43,070 bases of DNA, taken from assembly GCA_031082315.1 (NCBI GenBank), contig JAVHLC010000010.1, forward strand, positions 1-43,070, in the 5' to 3' direction. The translations under genes and the position numbers were made by a program. Source of the DNA: Thermodesulfobacteriota bacterium (GTDB lineage: Bacteria; Desulfobacterota; QYQD01). Shown piece by piece: positions 31,466-40,122 of the stretch (positions are counted from its first letter, which is position 1; every line of letters begins with the position of its first letter). Below the pieces are notes generated by a model. That model saw nothing but the letters and a program-made list of their open reading frames with translations. It ran no database searches and had not been told where the DNA came from.

Positions 31466-31684
31466 CTATTTTTCTCTAACAGGGTCGTATCCGCCCCTAT
31501 GGAAGGGATGACACCTTAGAATCCGCATGCCGGCCATGAGAATCCCCCTTGCCGGCCCATAATGTTCTATAGCTTCAATGGCATACTGAGAACAGGTCGG
31601 TATAAACCGGCAGGAGGGTTTTAAGACAGGAGAAATAAGGCACTGATACAGCCTGATTATTGCGATACATAATTTCTTCAACAT
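31466..31684 (-). CDS. yidD: Membrane protein insertion efficiency factor YidD
   Basis: A 72-residue YidD (UPF0161) protein that binds the inner membrane through an N-terminal amphipathic helix and assists YidC. Family motifs are [19 protein letters not shown] (conserved with the Pro-x-Cys) and [15 protein letters not shown], then [13 protein letters not shown]. The start at 31684 overlaps the rnpA stop by a few bases, indicating translational coupling. Confidence 0.95.
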   Translation of the reverse strand: MLKKLCIAIIRLYQCLISPVLKPSCRFIPTCSQYAIEAIEHYGPARGILMAGMRILRCHPFHRGGYDPVREK

Positions 31685-32022
31685 GTTCGAAGCAAAGGCG
31701 ATTTCTTCAGCTCATGCTCAATATCCGGATATGCAGGCCTCGATGGCAGGCTTCTGACCGAAAAAATATAGTCATTTGAAGGCGGAAAACAGGATTTATG
31801 CAGGCGAAAAAACTCTCTTATCAACCGCTTCATCCTGTTGCGCCTTACCGCGCCTTTTATTTTACGGCTAATAGCTATACCCATGCGAGGTATTCCGAGG
31901 TCATTGGACCGGACAATGATGATAAAGTGTTGTGTTGCAATACGCTTACCTGACTTGTATGCAGCGACATAATCTTGTCTTCTGCGTACCCTGTCAACCT
32001 TCTTGAGCGCATACCCTCCCAT
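31678..32022 (-). CDS. rnpA: Ribonuclease P protein component RnpA
   Basis: A 114-residue basic protein that assists the RNase P RNA in maturing tRNA 5' ends. The RNR motif is seen as [19 protein letters not shown], preceded by [10 protein letters not shown]. The first residues ([18 protein letters not shown]) extend slightly beyond the usual start; no better start codon is visible. It lies 48 bases after rpmH, the standard arrangement. Confidence 0.94.
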   Translation of the reverse strand: MGGYALKKVDRVRRRQDYVAAYKSGKRIATQHFIIIVRSNDLGIPRMGIAISRKIKGAVRRNRMKRLIREFFRLHKSCFPPSNDYIFSVRSLPSRPAYPDIEHELKKSPLLRTC

Positions 32023-32070
32023 ATCTTCTGATACGCCACTAATGATTTTCTCAGTTAACCTTTAGGGCCG

Positions 32071-32205
32071 CTATACCGTAAGGCGCTTTCGCCCCTTAGC
32101 CCTTCTCCTGTTGATTACAGCTCTCCCGGCTCGTGTTCTCATCTTACTTAAGAACCCATGCGTCCTCTTGCGTCTAATGTTACTGGGTTGAAATGTTCTC
32201 TTCAT
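32071..32205 (-). CDS. rpmH: 50S ribosomal protein L34
   Basis: A 44-residue L34, translated from the minus strand: it begins [18 protein letters not shown], continues with the basic [20 protein letters not shown] segment and ends GRKRLTV. The sequence is canonical. The ATG at 32205 has GGAGATGG upstream. It heads the rnpA-yidD-yidC-jag-mnmE-rsmG series. dnaA, often found upstream of rpmH, is not there; tRNA-Sec is found instead. Confidence 0.97.
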   Translation of the reverse strand: MKRTFQPSNIRRKRTHGFLSKMRTRAGRAVINRRRAKGRKRLTV

Positions 32206-32270
32206 GAGTCCATCTCCATATCTATCTAATTGGAATAAAAGACAATTTAATGCCTTATTAAAAGTTGATT

Positions 32271-32299
32271 ACTTAAACATATATTTGCATACCTGTCAA
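32271..32299 (-). promoter_or_regulatory. Probable promoter of the rpmH cluster
   Basis: On the minus strand TTGACA (32299-32294), a 17-base AT-rich spacer and TTAAGT (32276-32271), about 66 bases upstream of rpmH. Confidence 0.5.
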
Positions 32300-32368
32300 G
32301 TAGCGGAGAAAAATCCGGCACTCAAAGGCGCGAGAGATAAAAAGGCGGCCCTTATTCAGGTGTTATAT

Positions 32369-32466
32369 TGGCGGAAGTGCATGGGAATCGAACCCACCCG
32401 AGAGGCTACTAACCCCCCGCACCGGATTTGAAGTCCGGGAGCCTCACCAGAGAGCTATCCACTTCC
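32369..32466 (-). tRNA. selC: tRNA-Sec (selenocysteine, anticodon TCA)
   Basis: A 98-base tRNA with the selenocysteine architecture. Acceptor GGAAGTG/CACTTCC is followed by G and encoded CCA. The anticodon arm is CCGGA-CTTCAAA-TCCGG (anticodon TCA). A long variable arm has a GGGGGG/CCTCTC stem, and the T arm is GTGGG-TTCGATT-CCCAT. The eighth acceptor pair would be G-G, a mismatch. It implies that the organism makes selenoproteins; selA, selB and selD are not in the window. Confidence 0.95.
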
Positions 32467-32474
32467 AGCTTGAG

Positions 32475-32503
32475 TATATATAAACCTTAAAATACGTTGT
32501 CAA
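32475..32503 (-). promoter_or_regulatory. Promoter of selC
   Basis: On the minus strand a perfect TTGACA (32503-32498), a 17-base spacer and TATATA (32480-32475), just upstream of the tRNA 5' end. Confidence 0.65.
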
Positions 32504-32550
32504 GTTTTAAACCGGCCCAGAGTTCCCTGAGTTTTTAGGAGACCTCTTTC

Positions 32551-32640
32551 TCTGAGCGAAACTTGCTGAAGCAGTGGGGCACCCACCGGGGCAAGCAGGA
32601 AGGGGAAAGCCAGCCCTTTAGAGGCTGGAAGGGGCAAGTA
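32551..32640. repeat. Repeat family R6 (copy 2, uninterrupted)
   Basis: CTGAGCGAAACTTGCTG, GCAGGAAGGGGAAAGCC and GAGGCTGGAAGGGGCAAGT occur in the same order as at 17216-17460, but without the inserted 127-base element. It fills most of the gap between selC and the small gene at 32833. Confidence 0.75.
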
Positions 32641-32743
32641 GTCCCCGCCTGCGAACCCCGAAAGGGTCACTGCGCAAGCCGTGAAGCGAAGAGATAAAGG
32701 TTCACCCAAGAAAAGCCGGAAGTCGCAAGGCCGCAGAGGGAAC

Positions 32744-32763
32744 AGAAAAATAGCTATTTTTCT
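32744..32763. promoter_or_regulatory. Perfect 20-base AT-rich palindrome
   Basis: AGAAAAATAGCTATTTTTCT is self-complementary over all 20 bases. It lies about 70 bases upstream of the small gene at 32833 and could be an operator or a weak bidirectional terminator. A TTGACA occurs at about 32795, too close to the ATG to be assigned firmly. Confidence 0.4.
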
Positions 32764-32832
32764 CCTTTGTTATCAATGAGATATACAAAAAAACCTTGAC
32801 ACTTACGCCCTTATCCGGGTAGAAGTCGCCTT

Positions 32833-33096
32833 ATGGAATGGAAGTCATCTATACAAAAGTGGATTCTTCTGCCGATAATAGGCCTGACTGCGTGGCTGGT
32901 TTTTGCGGCTGCCCGTCCCGACGGGGAGACCAGCGGAACTTACTGTAATCCTTATTCCACGGAACAGGTCAGAAAAATGATGCGGTTCCACGGCACATTA
33001 GCTGCCAAGTTTGATGGACAGACCTGGTGGTATAAGTCAAGGGGGCATTGGCTGCGGCTGGACAATGCCGAGGCCAGACGGCGGTGTTGTATTTAG
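32833..33096 (+). CDS. Small exported or membrane-anchored hypothetical protein
   Basis: An 87-residue protein. An N-terminal hydrophobic segment (about 9-27, ILLPIIGLTAWLVFAAA) could be a signal peptide or anchor. The remaining 60 residues contain C38, tryptophans (TWWYKSRGHW) and a C-terminal basic run ending in two cysteines (C85, C86). I do not recognise a family. The ATG at 32833 has no strong Shine-Dalgarno sequence. It is isolated between repeats. Confidence 0.5.
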   Translation: MEWKSSIQKWILLPIIGLTAWLVFAAARPDGETSGTYCNPYSTEQVRKMMRFHGTLAAKFDGQTWWYKSRGHWLRLDNAEARRRCCI

Positions 33097-33131
33097 TTAG
33101 TTTCCATCCGAAAAACCCAAAATTTCGGATG

Positions 33132-33246
33132 GAGCAATCAGCTCTCAGCTATCAGCATTCAGCTTAATATGTTGTTTGTTTTAGGTTTTTGCTGACGGCT
33201 GAAAGCTGATCGCTGAGAGCTTGAAGCCGGAAACGGTAGTTTCCGG
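33132..33246. repeat. AGCTATCAGCATTCAGC-type repeats (R3) and CCGGAAACGG palindrome (copy 2)
   Basis: The left arm CAGCTATCAGCATTCAGCTT and the right arm GCTGAAAGCTGATCGCTGAG can pair. R3 words recur at about 6001-6030, 6927-6960, 20408-20428, 38886-38905, 39893-39922 and 40037-40068, always between genes. The palindrome at 33227-33246 is a near copy of 13846-13865. Confidence 0.7.
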
Positions 33247-33253
33247 ATGAAAA

Positions 33254-33592
33254 CTAGTTATTCGTTCTCTGGTCAATAATCAAATGTTTCAGGACATCCC
33301 AGGACTTCTCTAACTTCTCCTCTTCTTCTTTACGCTGTCTTTCCGCCTCTACAGGGTCTGTAACACTGTAATAGATGATCTGTTTTCGCCCATCGGGTAA
33401 GGTAATCTCCTTAGAACCTACCATACGCCCCGGGTCATATCTCCTATGCCTTTCCCGCTCCTCGTACTCGGTCTTAATGAGAAGCTGGATGGTCTCGTCA
33501 CTTACCCCGGCCTTTTTTAGTTTTATGATTTCCTCTGTCGTAAGGGCAAAGGCTCCGGTGGTAACCCCAAAAATCAAAATGAGACAAACCAT
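33254..33592 (-). CDS. Exported hypothetical protein with a helical KLKKAGVSDETIQ motif
   Basis: A 112-residue protein from the ATG at 33592; the frame is open to 33733. The start is chosen because it opens a clean signal peptide (MVCLILIFGVTTGAFA). The next part, LTTEEIIKLKKAGVSDETIQ, is a short helical motif common in exported proteins of this bacterial group. The C-terminal part is charged (EAERQRKEEEEKLEKSW), probably a helix or coiled coil. The function is unknown. The Shine-Dalgarno sequence is weak, so the longer start cannot be excluded. Confidence 0.6.
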   Translation of the reverse strand: MVCLILIFGVTTGAFALTTEEIIKLKKAGVSDETIQLLIKTEYEERERHRRYDPGRMVGSKEITLPDGRKQIIYYSVTDPVEAERQRKEEEEKLEKSWDVLKHLIIDQRTNN

Positions 33593-33755
33593 GATGGAGC
33601 AGAAATATCCGGCAGTTCGTCCCCTGAATAACGCGCCGGGACGATCCGTCTTTGGCAGGCTACCAGTGACAAACGAGCAATTATGGGGGAAGACAGCCGT
33701 TCCGGCTGTCCTGGATATGTAACGGTTAGCCATTTGGTTTTGACGTATCTAAAAA

Positions 33756-34034
33756 CTATGCCTTGACAGACTTTCCCTTCCCGGCCTTTTTCTCTTCCTG
33801 CATCTTTACCACCGGGCAGGTCATAGTGTGCCGTATGGCCTTTATGGTCTGTATCTTGGTAAGAACCACGTCCGAGAGTTCATCGTGATCCCTGGCCTCA
33901 ACCTCAATAATAATATCATACGGCCCCATTATGACATCCAGCCTTTTAACCCCTTTTATCCTGGAAACGGTCTTCGCCACCTCGGCGGTCTTGCCTATGG
34001 CCGTGTTGATAAGTACATACGCTTTTATAGACAT
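33756..34034 (-). CDS. Stand-alone Lrp/AsnC ligand-binding domain protein
   Basis: A 92-residue protein consisting of only the effector-binding (RAM/AsnC_trans_reg) domain of Lrp/AsnC regulators: AYVLINTAIGKTAEVAKTVSRIKGVKRLDV, GPYDIIIEVEARDHDEL and IRHTMTC. There is no DNA-binding helix-turn-helix. Stand-alone domains of this kind usually bind an amino acid and may modulate full-length regulators. The tail is Lys-rich. The ATG at 34034 has GGAGGAAG upstream. Confidence 0.88.
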   Translation of the reverse strand: MSIKAYVLINTAIGKTAEVAKTVSRIKGVKRLDVIMGPYDIIIEVEARDHDELSDVVLTKIQTIKAIRHTMTCPVVKMQEEKKAGKGKSVKA

Positions 34035-34147
34035 GGCTTCCTCCTCGTAATATTTTTCAGTTATTTCAAATCTATACTACAGACGACACGATAAATCAAC
34101 GCACAAAATCCCTTGTCAAATAGCAGTAAATAATATAATTTCAAGAC

Positions 34148-34738
34148 ATGTTGCGTCGCAAAGTCAAGGATTATTATTTTTACAAGGCAAAAAGAGAGCA
34201 TTATGCCGCACGGTCCGTCTATAAATTAAAAGAGGCAAATGAAAAATATAAATTCCTGCACAGGCGCGGTGTAGTCTTGGATCTCGGCTGTTTCCCGGGA
34301 TCCTGGTTACAGTATTGCGCCGAGGCGGTAGGGCCGCAGGGTTTCGTACTGGGTATTGACCAACAGGAATTAAAATCACTGCCCGGCCCTAACGCGCAAT
34401 CTTTGCAGGCGGATGTCCTGGCCCTGGACCCGGAAGAAATAAAAAAAATCCGGGATAACTTTGATGTAGTCTTGAGTGATATGGCTCCGCAGACATCGGG
34501 CGTAAAGATCGTGGATCACACAAAGTCTATTGAGTTGGCCCGTGCGGCATTTTTAATAGCCGGAAAATTGCTCAGGACCGGGGGGACATTATTCGTCAAG
34601 GTCTTTCAGGGTGAAGACTTGCCGGTGTTCAAAAAAGAAGTCGAGCAGGCATTCGCCCAGGTAAGGTTTTTCAAACCTAAGGGCTCGCGACCGGAAAGCA
34701 AAGAGGTCTTTATACTGGCCTTGAACAAAAGGCCGTAG
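34148..34738 (+). CDS. rlmE: 23S rRNA (uridine2552-2'-O)-methyltransferase RlmE (FtsJ)
   Basis: A 196-residue SAM-dependent 2'-O-methyltransferase acting on U2552 of 23S rRNA in late 50S assembly. Seen are RSVYKLKEANEKY with the first catalytic lysine, the SAM motif VLDLGCFPGSWLQY, the catalytic Asp in VVLSDMAPQTSG, Lys in LFVKVFQGED, and a C-terminal SRPESKEVFILA. The K-D-K-E set appears complete. The gene stands just upstream of yebC on the same strand. Confidence 0.95.
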   Translation: MLRRKVKDYYFYKAKREHYAARSVYKLKEANEKYKFLHRRGVVLDLGCFPGSWLQYCAEAVGPQGFVLGIDQQELKSLPGPNAQSLQADVLALDPEEIKKIRDNFDVVLSDMAPQTSGVKIVDHTKSIELARAAFLIAGKLLRTGGTLFVKVFQGEDLPVFKKEVEQAFAQVRFFKPKGSRPESKEVFILALNKRP

Positions 34739-34851
34739 AGGACGGATGCCGCCTCTACCCGTCAGTGGTCCGTCGTTCCGCCTCCGGCGGATCAGCGGCA
34801 AAGGTCAACAAACAACGGATAAAGTAATATAGCAGGAGGAATCAAGCAGTT

Positions 34852-35601
34852 ATGTCCGGCCATTCCAAGTGGAGTACTATCAAACGTAAGAAAGGCGCTA
34901 CTGACGCCAAACGTGGCAAGATCTTTACAAAGCTGGCCAAGGAAATCATTGTGGCAGCCCGCTTGGGCGGCGGAGATATCAACATGAACCCAAGATTGAG
35001 GGCGGCTGTAGCCGACGCCAGGACCGAAAATATGCCTAAGGATAATATCGAAAGGGCGATTAAAAAAGGAACCGGCGAACTGGAAGGGCAATCCTACGAA
35101 GAGGTGATCTACGAGGGTTACGGGACGGGCGGTGTGGCTGTCCTGGTGGAAAGCGTGACGGATAATAAAAACCGGACGGTTTCGGATATAAGGTACATAT
35201 TTAGCAAAAACGGCGGCAACATGGGAGAAAACGGCTGTGTGGCCTGGCTGTTTGATAAGAAAGGCCTCATCACCGTAGATAAGAAGGCCGTAAACGAGGA
35301 GAAGCTGATGGACATCGCCTTAGAGGCCGGCGCCGAGGATGTACGCGAGCAAGAGGAAGAATATGAGGTAGTAACCCCGGCGTCTGATTTCGAGACCGTA
35401 AAAAAGGCCCTGAATGACCAAAAGGTTTCTTATCTGGCAGCCGAAATCACTATGCTTCCCAAGACCACGGTGCAGATAGAAGACGAAAAGCAGGCCCAGC
35501 AGGTATTGCGATTAATGGAGGCCCTGGAAGACTATGATGATGTCCAGCATGCGTATGCCAATTTTGATATACCTGACGCTATCCTGGAGGCTATCGGCTG
35601 A
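34852..35601 (+). CDS. yebC: YebC/PmpR family regulatory protein
   Basis: A 249-residue YebC-family protein (TACO1 relatives), described as a transcriptional regulator and, in some work, as a translation factor for proline-rich stretches. The conserved start [32 protein letters not shown], and [17 protein letters not shown] are present. Length is normal. It is followed after about 60 bases by ruvC, a common neighbour. Confidence 0.96.
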   Translation: MSGHSKWSTIKRKKGATDAKRGKIFTKLAKEIIVAARLGGGDINMNPRLRAAVADARTENMPKDNIERAIKKGTGELEGQSYEEVIYEGYGTGGVAVLVESVTDNKNRTVSDIRYIFSKNGGNMGENGCVAWLFDKKGLITVDKKAVNEEKLMDIALEAGAEDVREQEEEYEVVTPASDFETVKKALNDQKVSYLAAEITMLPKTTVQIEDEKQAQQVLRLMEALEDYDDVQHAYANFDIPDAILEAIG

Positions 35602-35620
35602 TTCCTGTCAGAATTAGGAT

Positions 35621-35652
35621 CGTTCGAACGTTCGAACGGTTAACGATTCGAA
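35621..35652. promoter_or_regulatory. TTCGAA palindrome array upstream of ruvC
   Basis: A perfect 18-base palindrome, CGTTCGAACGTTCGAACG (35621-35638), followed by a third TTCGAA at 35647-35652. The TTCGAA units start at 35623, 35631 and 35647, spacings of 8 and 16. It lies directly before ruvC and may be a repressor operator, for example for an SOS-type regulator, though it does not match a LexA box that I can assign with certainty. Confidence 0.45.
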
Positions 35653-35662
35653 CATAATTATT

Positions 35663-36139
35663 ATGATGAGAGTCCTGGGCATTGATCCCGGTTCAATAGT
35701 AACCGGATTTGCTATACTGGAGAAGGGAAATAACGGCCTGATCCATGTCCATAGCGGTGCGATTCGTCCGTCGGCCCGGGAATCCTTTGCGGTGCGCCTG
35801 AAGGGTATCTATCGATCCCTTCAGACAGTCATCAACGATTTTGAGCCGGACGAGGTGGCTATAGAGGATGTTTTTTTGGCCAAAAACCCTAAGTCGGCTA
35901 TAAAATTAAGCCATGCAAGAGGTGTAACCATGCTGGCCTCGGCCGAGGCCGGTCTGAAAATTTACGAATATTCACCCCGTGCAGTGAAACTGGCCGTCGT
36001 AGGCTATGGGCAGGCCAGTAAAGAGCAGGTGCAAAAGATGGTGCAGGCCCTTGTAAGTCTAAAAGAGATGCCGTCTCCGGATACCGCCGATGCCCTGGCC
36101 GTGGCTATCTGCCATATTCACACTACTATATCAGGTTAA
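35663..36139 (+). CDS. ruvC: Crossover junction endodeoxyribonuclease RuvC
   Basis: The 158-residue Holliday-junction resolvase. Acidic catalytic residues are visible in VLGIDPGS (first Asp), the EDVF segment (Glu) and the C-terminal PDTADALAVA (Asp pair). It is slightly shorter than E. coli RuvC but complete. The frame opens with two successive ATG codons (35663, 35666). It is followed 5 bases later by ruvA. Confidence 0.95.
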   Translation: MMRVLGIDPGSIVTGFAILEKGNNGLIHVHSGAIRPSARESFAVRLKGIYRSLQTVINDFEPDEVAIEDVFLAKNPKSAIKLSHARGVTMLASAEAGLKIYEYSPRAVKLAVVGYGQASKEQVQKMVQALVSLKEMPSPDTADALAVAICHIHTTISG

Positions 36140-36144
36140 AACCG

Positions 36145-36753
36145 ATGATTGCCCGCTTGGAAGGAAATATACTTTATAAATCGCCGGAATATGTCATCCT
36201 TAATGTAAATGGAGTCGGCTATCAGGTGTTCATCCCGCTTTCCACCTTTTATGAGTTGCCGGAGGCGGATAGCCCGGTCAGCCTGCAGACCTATACACAC
36301 CTGCGGGAAGATGTGTTGCAGCTTTATGGCTTTAAGACTATGGCCGAGAAAATAATGTTTATGTCCCTGATAAGTATCTCAGGTATAGGCCCCAAACTGG
36401 CGCTTAACATCCTTTCAGGCATCGGTGTGGCTGATCTGGAACAGGCCATACTATCGGGAGATGTAAGCCGGATAATCAGTATTCCGGGCGTAGGCAAGAA
36501 GACGGCGGAACGAATGGTGATCGAATTAAGGGACAAGATAGGTAAAAAAACGCCTGAATCCTACCCTGCCACTATCCCGGTGACCGCAGAAAACAAGAGG
36601 CTTTATGCAGACGCCGTCTCTGCCCTGGTCAATCTTGGTTATAAAAAGGCCGCTGCGGAAGCTGCCATGGCCAGAGTCGAAAGGGAAAATAACGGCCTGT
36701 TTTCTTTGGAAGAGCTCTTAAAACAAGTCCTAAGGGTCATATCACGGCCATGA
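36145..36753 (+). CDS. ruvA: Holliday junction branch migration protein RuvA
   Basis: A 202-residue RuvA that binds four-way junctions as a tetramer and targets RuvB. The N-terminal OB domain begins [19 protein letters not shown]. Tandem helix-hairpin-helix motifs ([14 protein letters not shown] and [16 protein letters not shown]) bind DNA. The C-terminal domain III (about 150-200) contacts RuvB. It overlaps ruvB through ATGA, so the two are translationally coupled. Confidence 0.96.
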   Translation: MIARLEGNILYKSPEYVILNVNGVGYQVFIPLSTFYELPEADSPVSLQTYTHLREDVLQLYGFKTMAEKIMFMSLISISGIGPKLALNILSGIGVADLEQAILSGDVSRIISIPGVGKKTAERMVIELRDKIGKKTPESYPATIPVTAENKRLYADAVSALVNLGYKKAAAEAAMARVERENNGLFSLEELLKQVLRVISRP

Positions 36754-37793
36754 ATTCAACTACAGACAACAAAAAGCGACCCTCGCCGATAGCACCGACC
36801 ATCGAAGACGACGAAGCCCGTTATGAGAGCAATCTGCGCCCCCGGAACCTGGAAGAATACATAGGCCAGGAGAACCTGAAAGCTAATTTGCGTGTTTTTA
36901 TCGAGGCCGCCCGGAACCGAAAAGAATCCCTGGATCATGTGCTCTTTCATGGTCACCCGGGACTGGGCAAGACTACCCTGGCGTATATCTTAGCTAAAGA
37001 GCTTTCAGTGAATATAAGGGCTACTTCCGGCCCGGTTATTGAAAAAACAGGCGACTTAGCCGCCATCCTCACTAATCTGAAAGATCATGATGTCCTTTTT
37101 ATCGATGAGGTCCACCGGTTGAACCGCGTGGTAGAAGAAATGCTCTATCCGGCCATGGAAGACTATCAACTGGACATCATTATCGGCCAGGGACCTAGCG
37201 CCCGGATTATCAAGCTTGAACTCCCGCGTTTCACCTTAGTAGGGGCGACTACCCGAGCCGGGCTTCTAACCCCGCCCTTGCGAGACCGCTTTGGTGTGGT
37301 CTTGCGTGTGGACTTTTACACACCGGAGGAACTTGAGATCATTATCACGCGCTCCGCAAGGATTTTGGGCATCTCTATCGATAAAGAAGGGGCCTTCGAA
37401 ATAGCCCGCCGTTCGCGGGGCACCCCCCGTATCGCCAACCGTCTCCTGCGTCGTGTCCGCGATTTTGCCCAGGTGAAGGCCGACGGAGTAATCACCAAAA
37501 ATGTAGCGGACGCCGCCCTGCATATGCTGGAGGTGGACGATCGGGGATTCGACCGGATGGACCGCCAGATACTCCTTACGATTATCGAAAAATTTGACGG
37601 CGGGCCTATCGGCCTGGATACACTCTCTACGGCAGTATGTGAAGAAAAAGATACGATTGAAGACGTCTATGAGCCTTACCTGATCCAGTGCGGGTACATA
37701 AGCCGTACACCCCGCGGCCGGGTTGCCACCCGCCTCGCCTATCAATACCTCAATCAGAAGCCCAGGGAATCAAGCCAGGAGCCTCTGTTTTGA
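36750..37793 (+). CDS. ruvB: Holliday junction branch migration helicase RuvB
   Basis: A 347-residue AAA+ motor that drives branch migration. Walker A is [15 protein letters not shown], Walker B is [10 protein letters not shown], sensor 1 is LVGATTRAG(LL), the arginine finger region is PPLRDRFG, and the C-terminal winged helix contains [19 protein letters not shown]. All expected motifs are present. It ends the yebC-ruvC-ruvA-ruvB run. Confidence 0.97.
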   Translation: MNSTTDNKKRPSPIAPTIEDDEARYESNLRPRNLEEYIGQENLKANLRVFIEAARNRKESLDHVLFHGHPGLGKTTLAYILAKELSVNIRATSGPVIEKTGDLAAILTNLKDHDVLFIDEVHRLNRVVEEMLYPAMEDYQLDIIIGQGPSARIIKLELPRFTLVGATTRAGLLTPPLRDRFGVVLRVDFYTPEELEIIITRSARILGISIDKEGAFEIARRSRGTPRIANRLLRRVRDFAQVKADGVITKNVADAALHMLEVDDRGFDRMDRQILLTIIEKFDGGPIGLDTLSTAVCEEKDTIEDVYEPYLIQCGYISRTPRGRVATRLAYQYLNQKPRESSQEPLF

Positions 37794-38875
37794 CCGACAT
37801 TCCGCATGAGCGCGCAGCACGGCATGGCCGCAACCAAAATATCTCACCGCAGAGCACGCAAAGAACGCAGAGAAAAACTTCCGGAAGGCAAAATAGTATT
37901 CATTCGGAAACCCTAAAAATCCCTCTTAGTAGTACTACACTGCGGATAGCGGTGATCGGCCCGGGCGCTATTGGACTCTTTTTCGGTGGCCTTTTGAGCC
38001 GCCTGGGGTTGGATGTCCGTTTTCTGGATAAGTCGGAAGAGCGGGCCGCCTATCTCGTAAAGCATGATCTATTGCTGGAGGAACCCACCGGAGTTACGTC
38101 TATTCCTATTAAGGTAACCACCGATACGGCCGGCATCGGCCCGTGCGATCTGGTCATCATCTGTGTAAAATCCTATGACACGGAATCAGCGGCATCTCTG
38201 TTACCATCGCTCATTCATCAAAATACTTTGGTCCTCACCCTGCAAAACGGTCTGGGCCATGTCGAGGTTCTTAAAAAGGTCTTGCCGGAGAGACAAATCG
38301 CTGTTGGCGTCACCTTTCACGGCGTAACCCTGGTTGAAACCGGGCACATCCGCCATGCGGGTGCAGGGCCGACCTGCATCGGGTCTTTTCTTCCAGATGA
38401 GAGGATGTCAGGGCAACTTGCCAAGCTGGCGGAGATATTAACTGCCGCTGGATTGGCTACAAAACTGGTTGATAACATTGAAGAAATTGTCTGGAACAAG
38501 CTCATGGTTAACATAGGGATTAATGCCCTCTCGGCCCTAACCAGGCTTGAAAATGGCAATCTGGTAAAATTCCCGGAGATACAGAATCTCATGGCTATGG
38601 CCATTACCGAAGCCCTTGCCGTAGCCCGCGGCAAGGGTCTCCGGGCCAACCCCCAAGCCGTGGAGGAGGCAAAAGCGGCCTGCCTGGCCACAGTCGAAAA
38701 TCGCTCCTCAATGTTGCAGGACGTCTTAAATAAGAAGCGGACTGAAATCGAGGCCATAAACGGGGCTGTTGTCAAGGAAGCAAAAACCCTGGGCATCGCC
38801 ACCCCGGTAAACGAGGTCTTGACCATTCTGGTTAAGAGTATAGAGAAAAGTTACAACTTACAGGCAGAAAGATAA
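37790..38875 (+). CDS. panE: 2-dehydropantoate 2-reductase family protein (PanE/ApbA)
   Basis: An NADPH-dependent ketopantoate reductase of the pantothenate/CoA pathway. The nucleotide-binding N-terminus is [22 protein letters not shown], and conserved catalytic-domain segments are [35 protein letters not shown] and [22 protein letters not shown] (lysine and glutamate sites included). The start is unclear: the first in-frame option after ruvB is the TTG at 37790, overlapping the ruvB stop (361 residues). The family-like start would be near CTG at 37940 (311 residues). The extra N-terminal stretch is encoded by repeat R2. Confidence 0.85.
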   Translation: MTDIPHERAARHGRNQNISPQSTQRTQRKTSGRQNSIHSETLKIPLSSTTLRIAVIGPGAIGLFFGGLLSRLGLDVRFLDKSEERAAYLVKHDLLLEEPTGVTSIPIKVTTDTAGIGPCDLVIICVKSYDTESAASLLPSLIHQNTLVLTLQNGLGHVEVLKKVLPERQIAVGVTFHGVTLVETGHIRHAGAGPTCIGSFLPDERMSGQLAKLAEILTAAGLATKLVDNIEEIVWNKLMVNIGINALSALTRLENGNLVKFPEIQNLMAMAITEALAVARGKGLRANPQAVEEAKAACLATVENRSSMLQDVLNKKRTEIEAINGAVVKEAKTLGIATPVNEVLTILVKSIEKSYNLQAER

Positions 38876-39157
38876 GCGTTTAACCAGAAATCAGCTATCA
38901 GCTATTAATTCACCCATCACTCACCGTCTTTATAGCATCACAAACTTTTTGCAAGTTTTCTACACCCACTTATTGACAATCGCCTACAAGTTTGTTAAGT
39001 AACACTTTATTAATTTTCGTGCTACTATTTGACCCGGTCTGCCGCACCTGTGCCTGCTCAATTGGATCATACGGCCCGAAAGAACTTATGCTTGACAGCC
39101 CCCGGCGGGGCTGTTAAACGTTTATTTTCAGAAGATATTAAAATTAAGGAGTTTGCC

Positions 39158-39790
39158 TTGATAGATTATTTTTTCCAGGGTGGGGTTGTCATGTACCCCA
39201 TTCTCTTTCTGTCCATATTGGCCCTGGCCATTATTTTGGAGCGCTCTTTTTGTCTTTACCGCCTGGCCAGGACGCCAAGGGTGGACCTGAACACGATAGT
39301 CCGGGCCGTTAATGCCGGGGGGGGTGATAGCGCTCTTTCACTCGTCAGCGGCAACAGAAACCCGGTTGCTGTAGTTCTGACCGCCCTGATCCTGAATCTT
39401 TCCGAAGGAAAGAAACGGGCAGAGCTCATCGAGATTGCTTCAGCCGTGGGGAGCCAGGCCGTGGACAATATCGAGGGCCGGATAAAGATTCTTCCCCTGG
39501 TTGTGCAACTTGCGCCCCTTTTGGGGCTTCTTGGCACAGTTACCGGGATGATCCAGGCCTTTCAGGTAATTGAACACATCGGCGGCAAAGTAAACGCCAT
39601 GGCCTTGGCCGGCGGTATCTGGGAAGCCATGCTTACCACGGCCTTCGGACTCTCTGTGGCCATTCCTACCGCCTTTTGTCACTTTGTCCTGGAAAGAAAA
39701 GTGGACAGCCTGGCAGGTGAGGTGGAAATGGCCGCCTCCCGGCTGTTAGCGACGGTTGAGGAAAGTCGGGAGTCGGCAGCGGCGCCGTAG
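39158..39790 (+). CDS. MotA/TolQ/ExbB proton channel family protein
   Basis: A 210-residue inner-membrane protein with three membrane helices (about 13-33, 110-132, 150-175). It is the ExbB-like part of a proton-motive energiser. The conserved LAPLLGLLGTVTGMIQAF is present, followed by GGIWEAMLTTAFGLSVAIPT. I choose the TTG at 39158 because AAGGAG sits six bases upstream; an open frame from 39029 has no such site. An exbD-like and a tonB-like gene follow, so it most likely powers a TonB-dependent receptor rather than the Tol system. Confidence 0.9.
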   Translation: MIDYFFQGGVVMYPILFLSILALAIILERSFCLYRLARTPRVDLNTIVRAVNAGGGDSALSLVSGNRNPVAVVLTALILNLSEGKKRAELIEIASAVGSQAVDNIEGRIKILPLVVQLAPLLGLLGTVTGMIQAFQVIEHIGGKVNAMALAGGIWEAMLTTAFGLSVAIPTAFCHFVLERKVDSLAGEVEMAASRLLATVEESRESAAAP

Positions 39791-40122
39791 GAGAAAAGGA
39801 ACTGAAAAAACAGGATTGATGAAGTCGTAAAAGTCAAGGGTTGGACGGCACAGTAAAAAGCTCCAGTTGCAAGGCGCGCAAATAACAAGGGCAGTCAGCA
39901 CTCAGCTATCAGCATTCAGCTTAATATATTGGCTCATCGTAAAAGAGTGCGGACAAATTTCTCTTAAAATAAGGCGTGCTTCTTATTATCCTCCTTTTAG
40001 TAAAGGGGGGCGAGGAGTAAAAAATACCCACTCGATTAGCTGATCGCTGAAAGCTGATGGCTGATGGCTATTTCGTAGCAAATGGACTTTTTACGAAGCC
40101 GCCAGGATTAAATGGAAAACAG
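39791..40122. repeat. Gene-free interval with R3 and R1 fragments
   Basis: Contains R3 words (CAGCTATCAGCATTCAGCTT at about 39903-39922, and again at 40037-40068 in the complementary sense) and an R1 fragment at 39990-40017. No promoter or RNA gene was recognised. It separates the ExbB- and ExbD-like genes, which in most genomes are nearly adjacent. Confidence 0.6.

Noticed and set aside
33132-33246. Regular AGC-rich short repeats as a CRISPR-like array
   Set aside because: Units are 7-10 bases and back-to-back or inverted, with no unique spacers and no cas genes.
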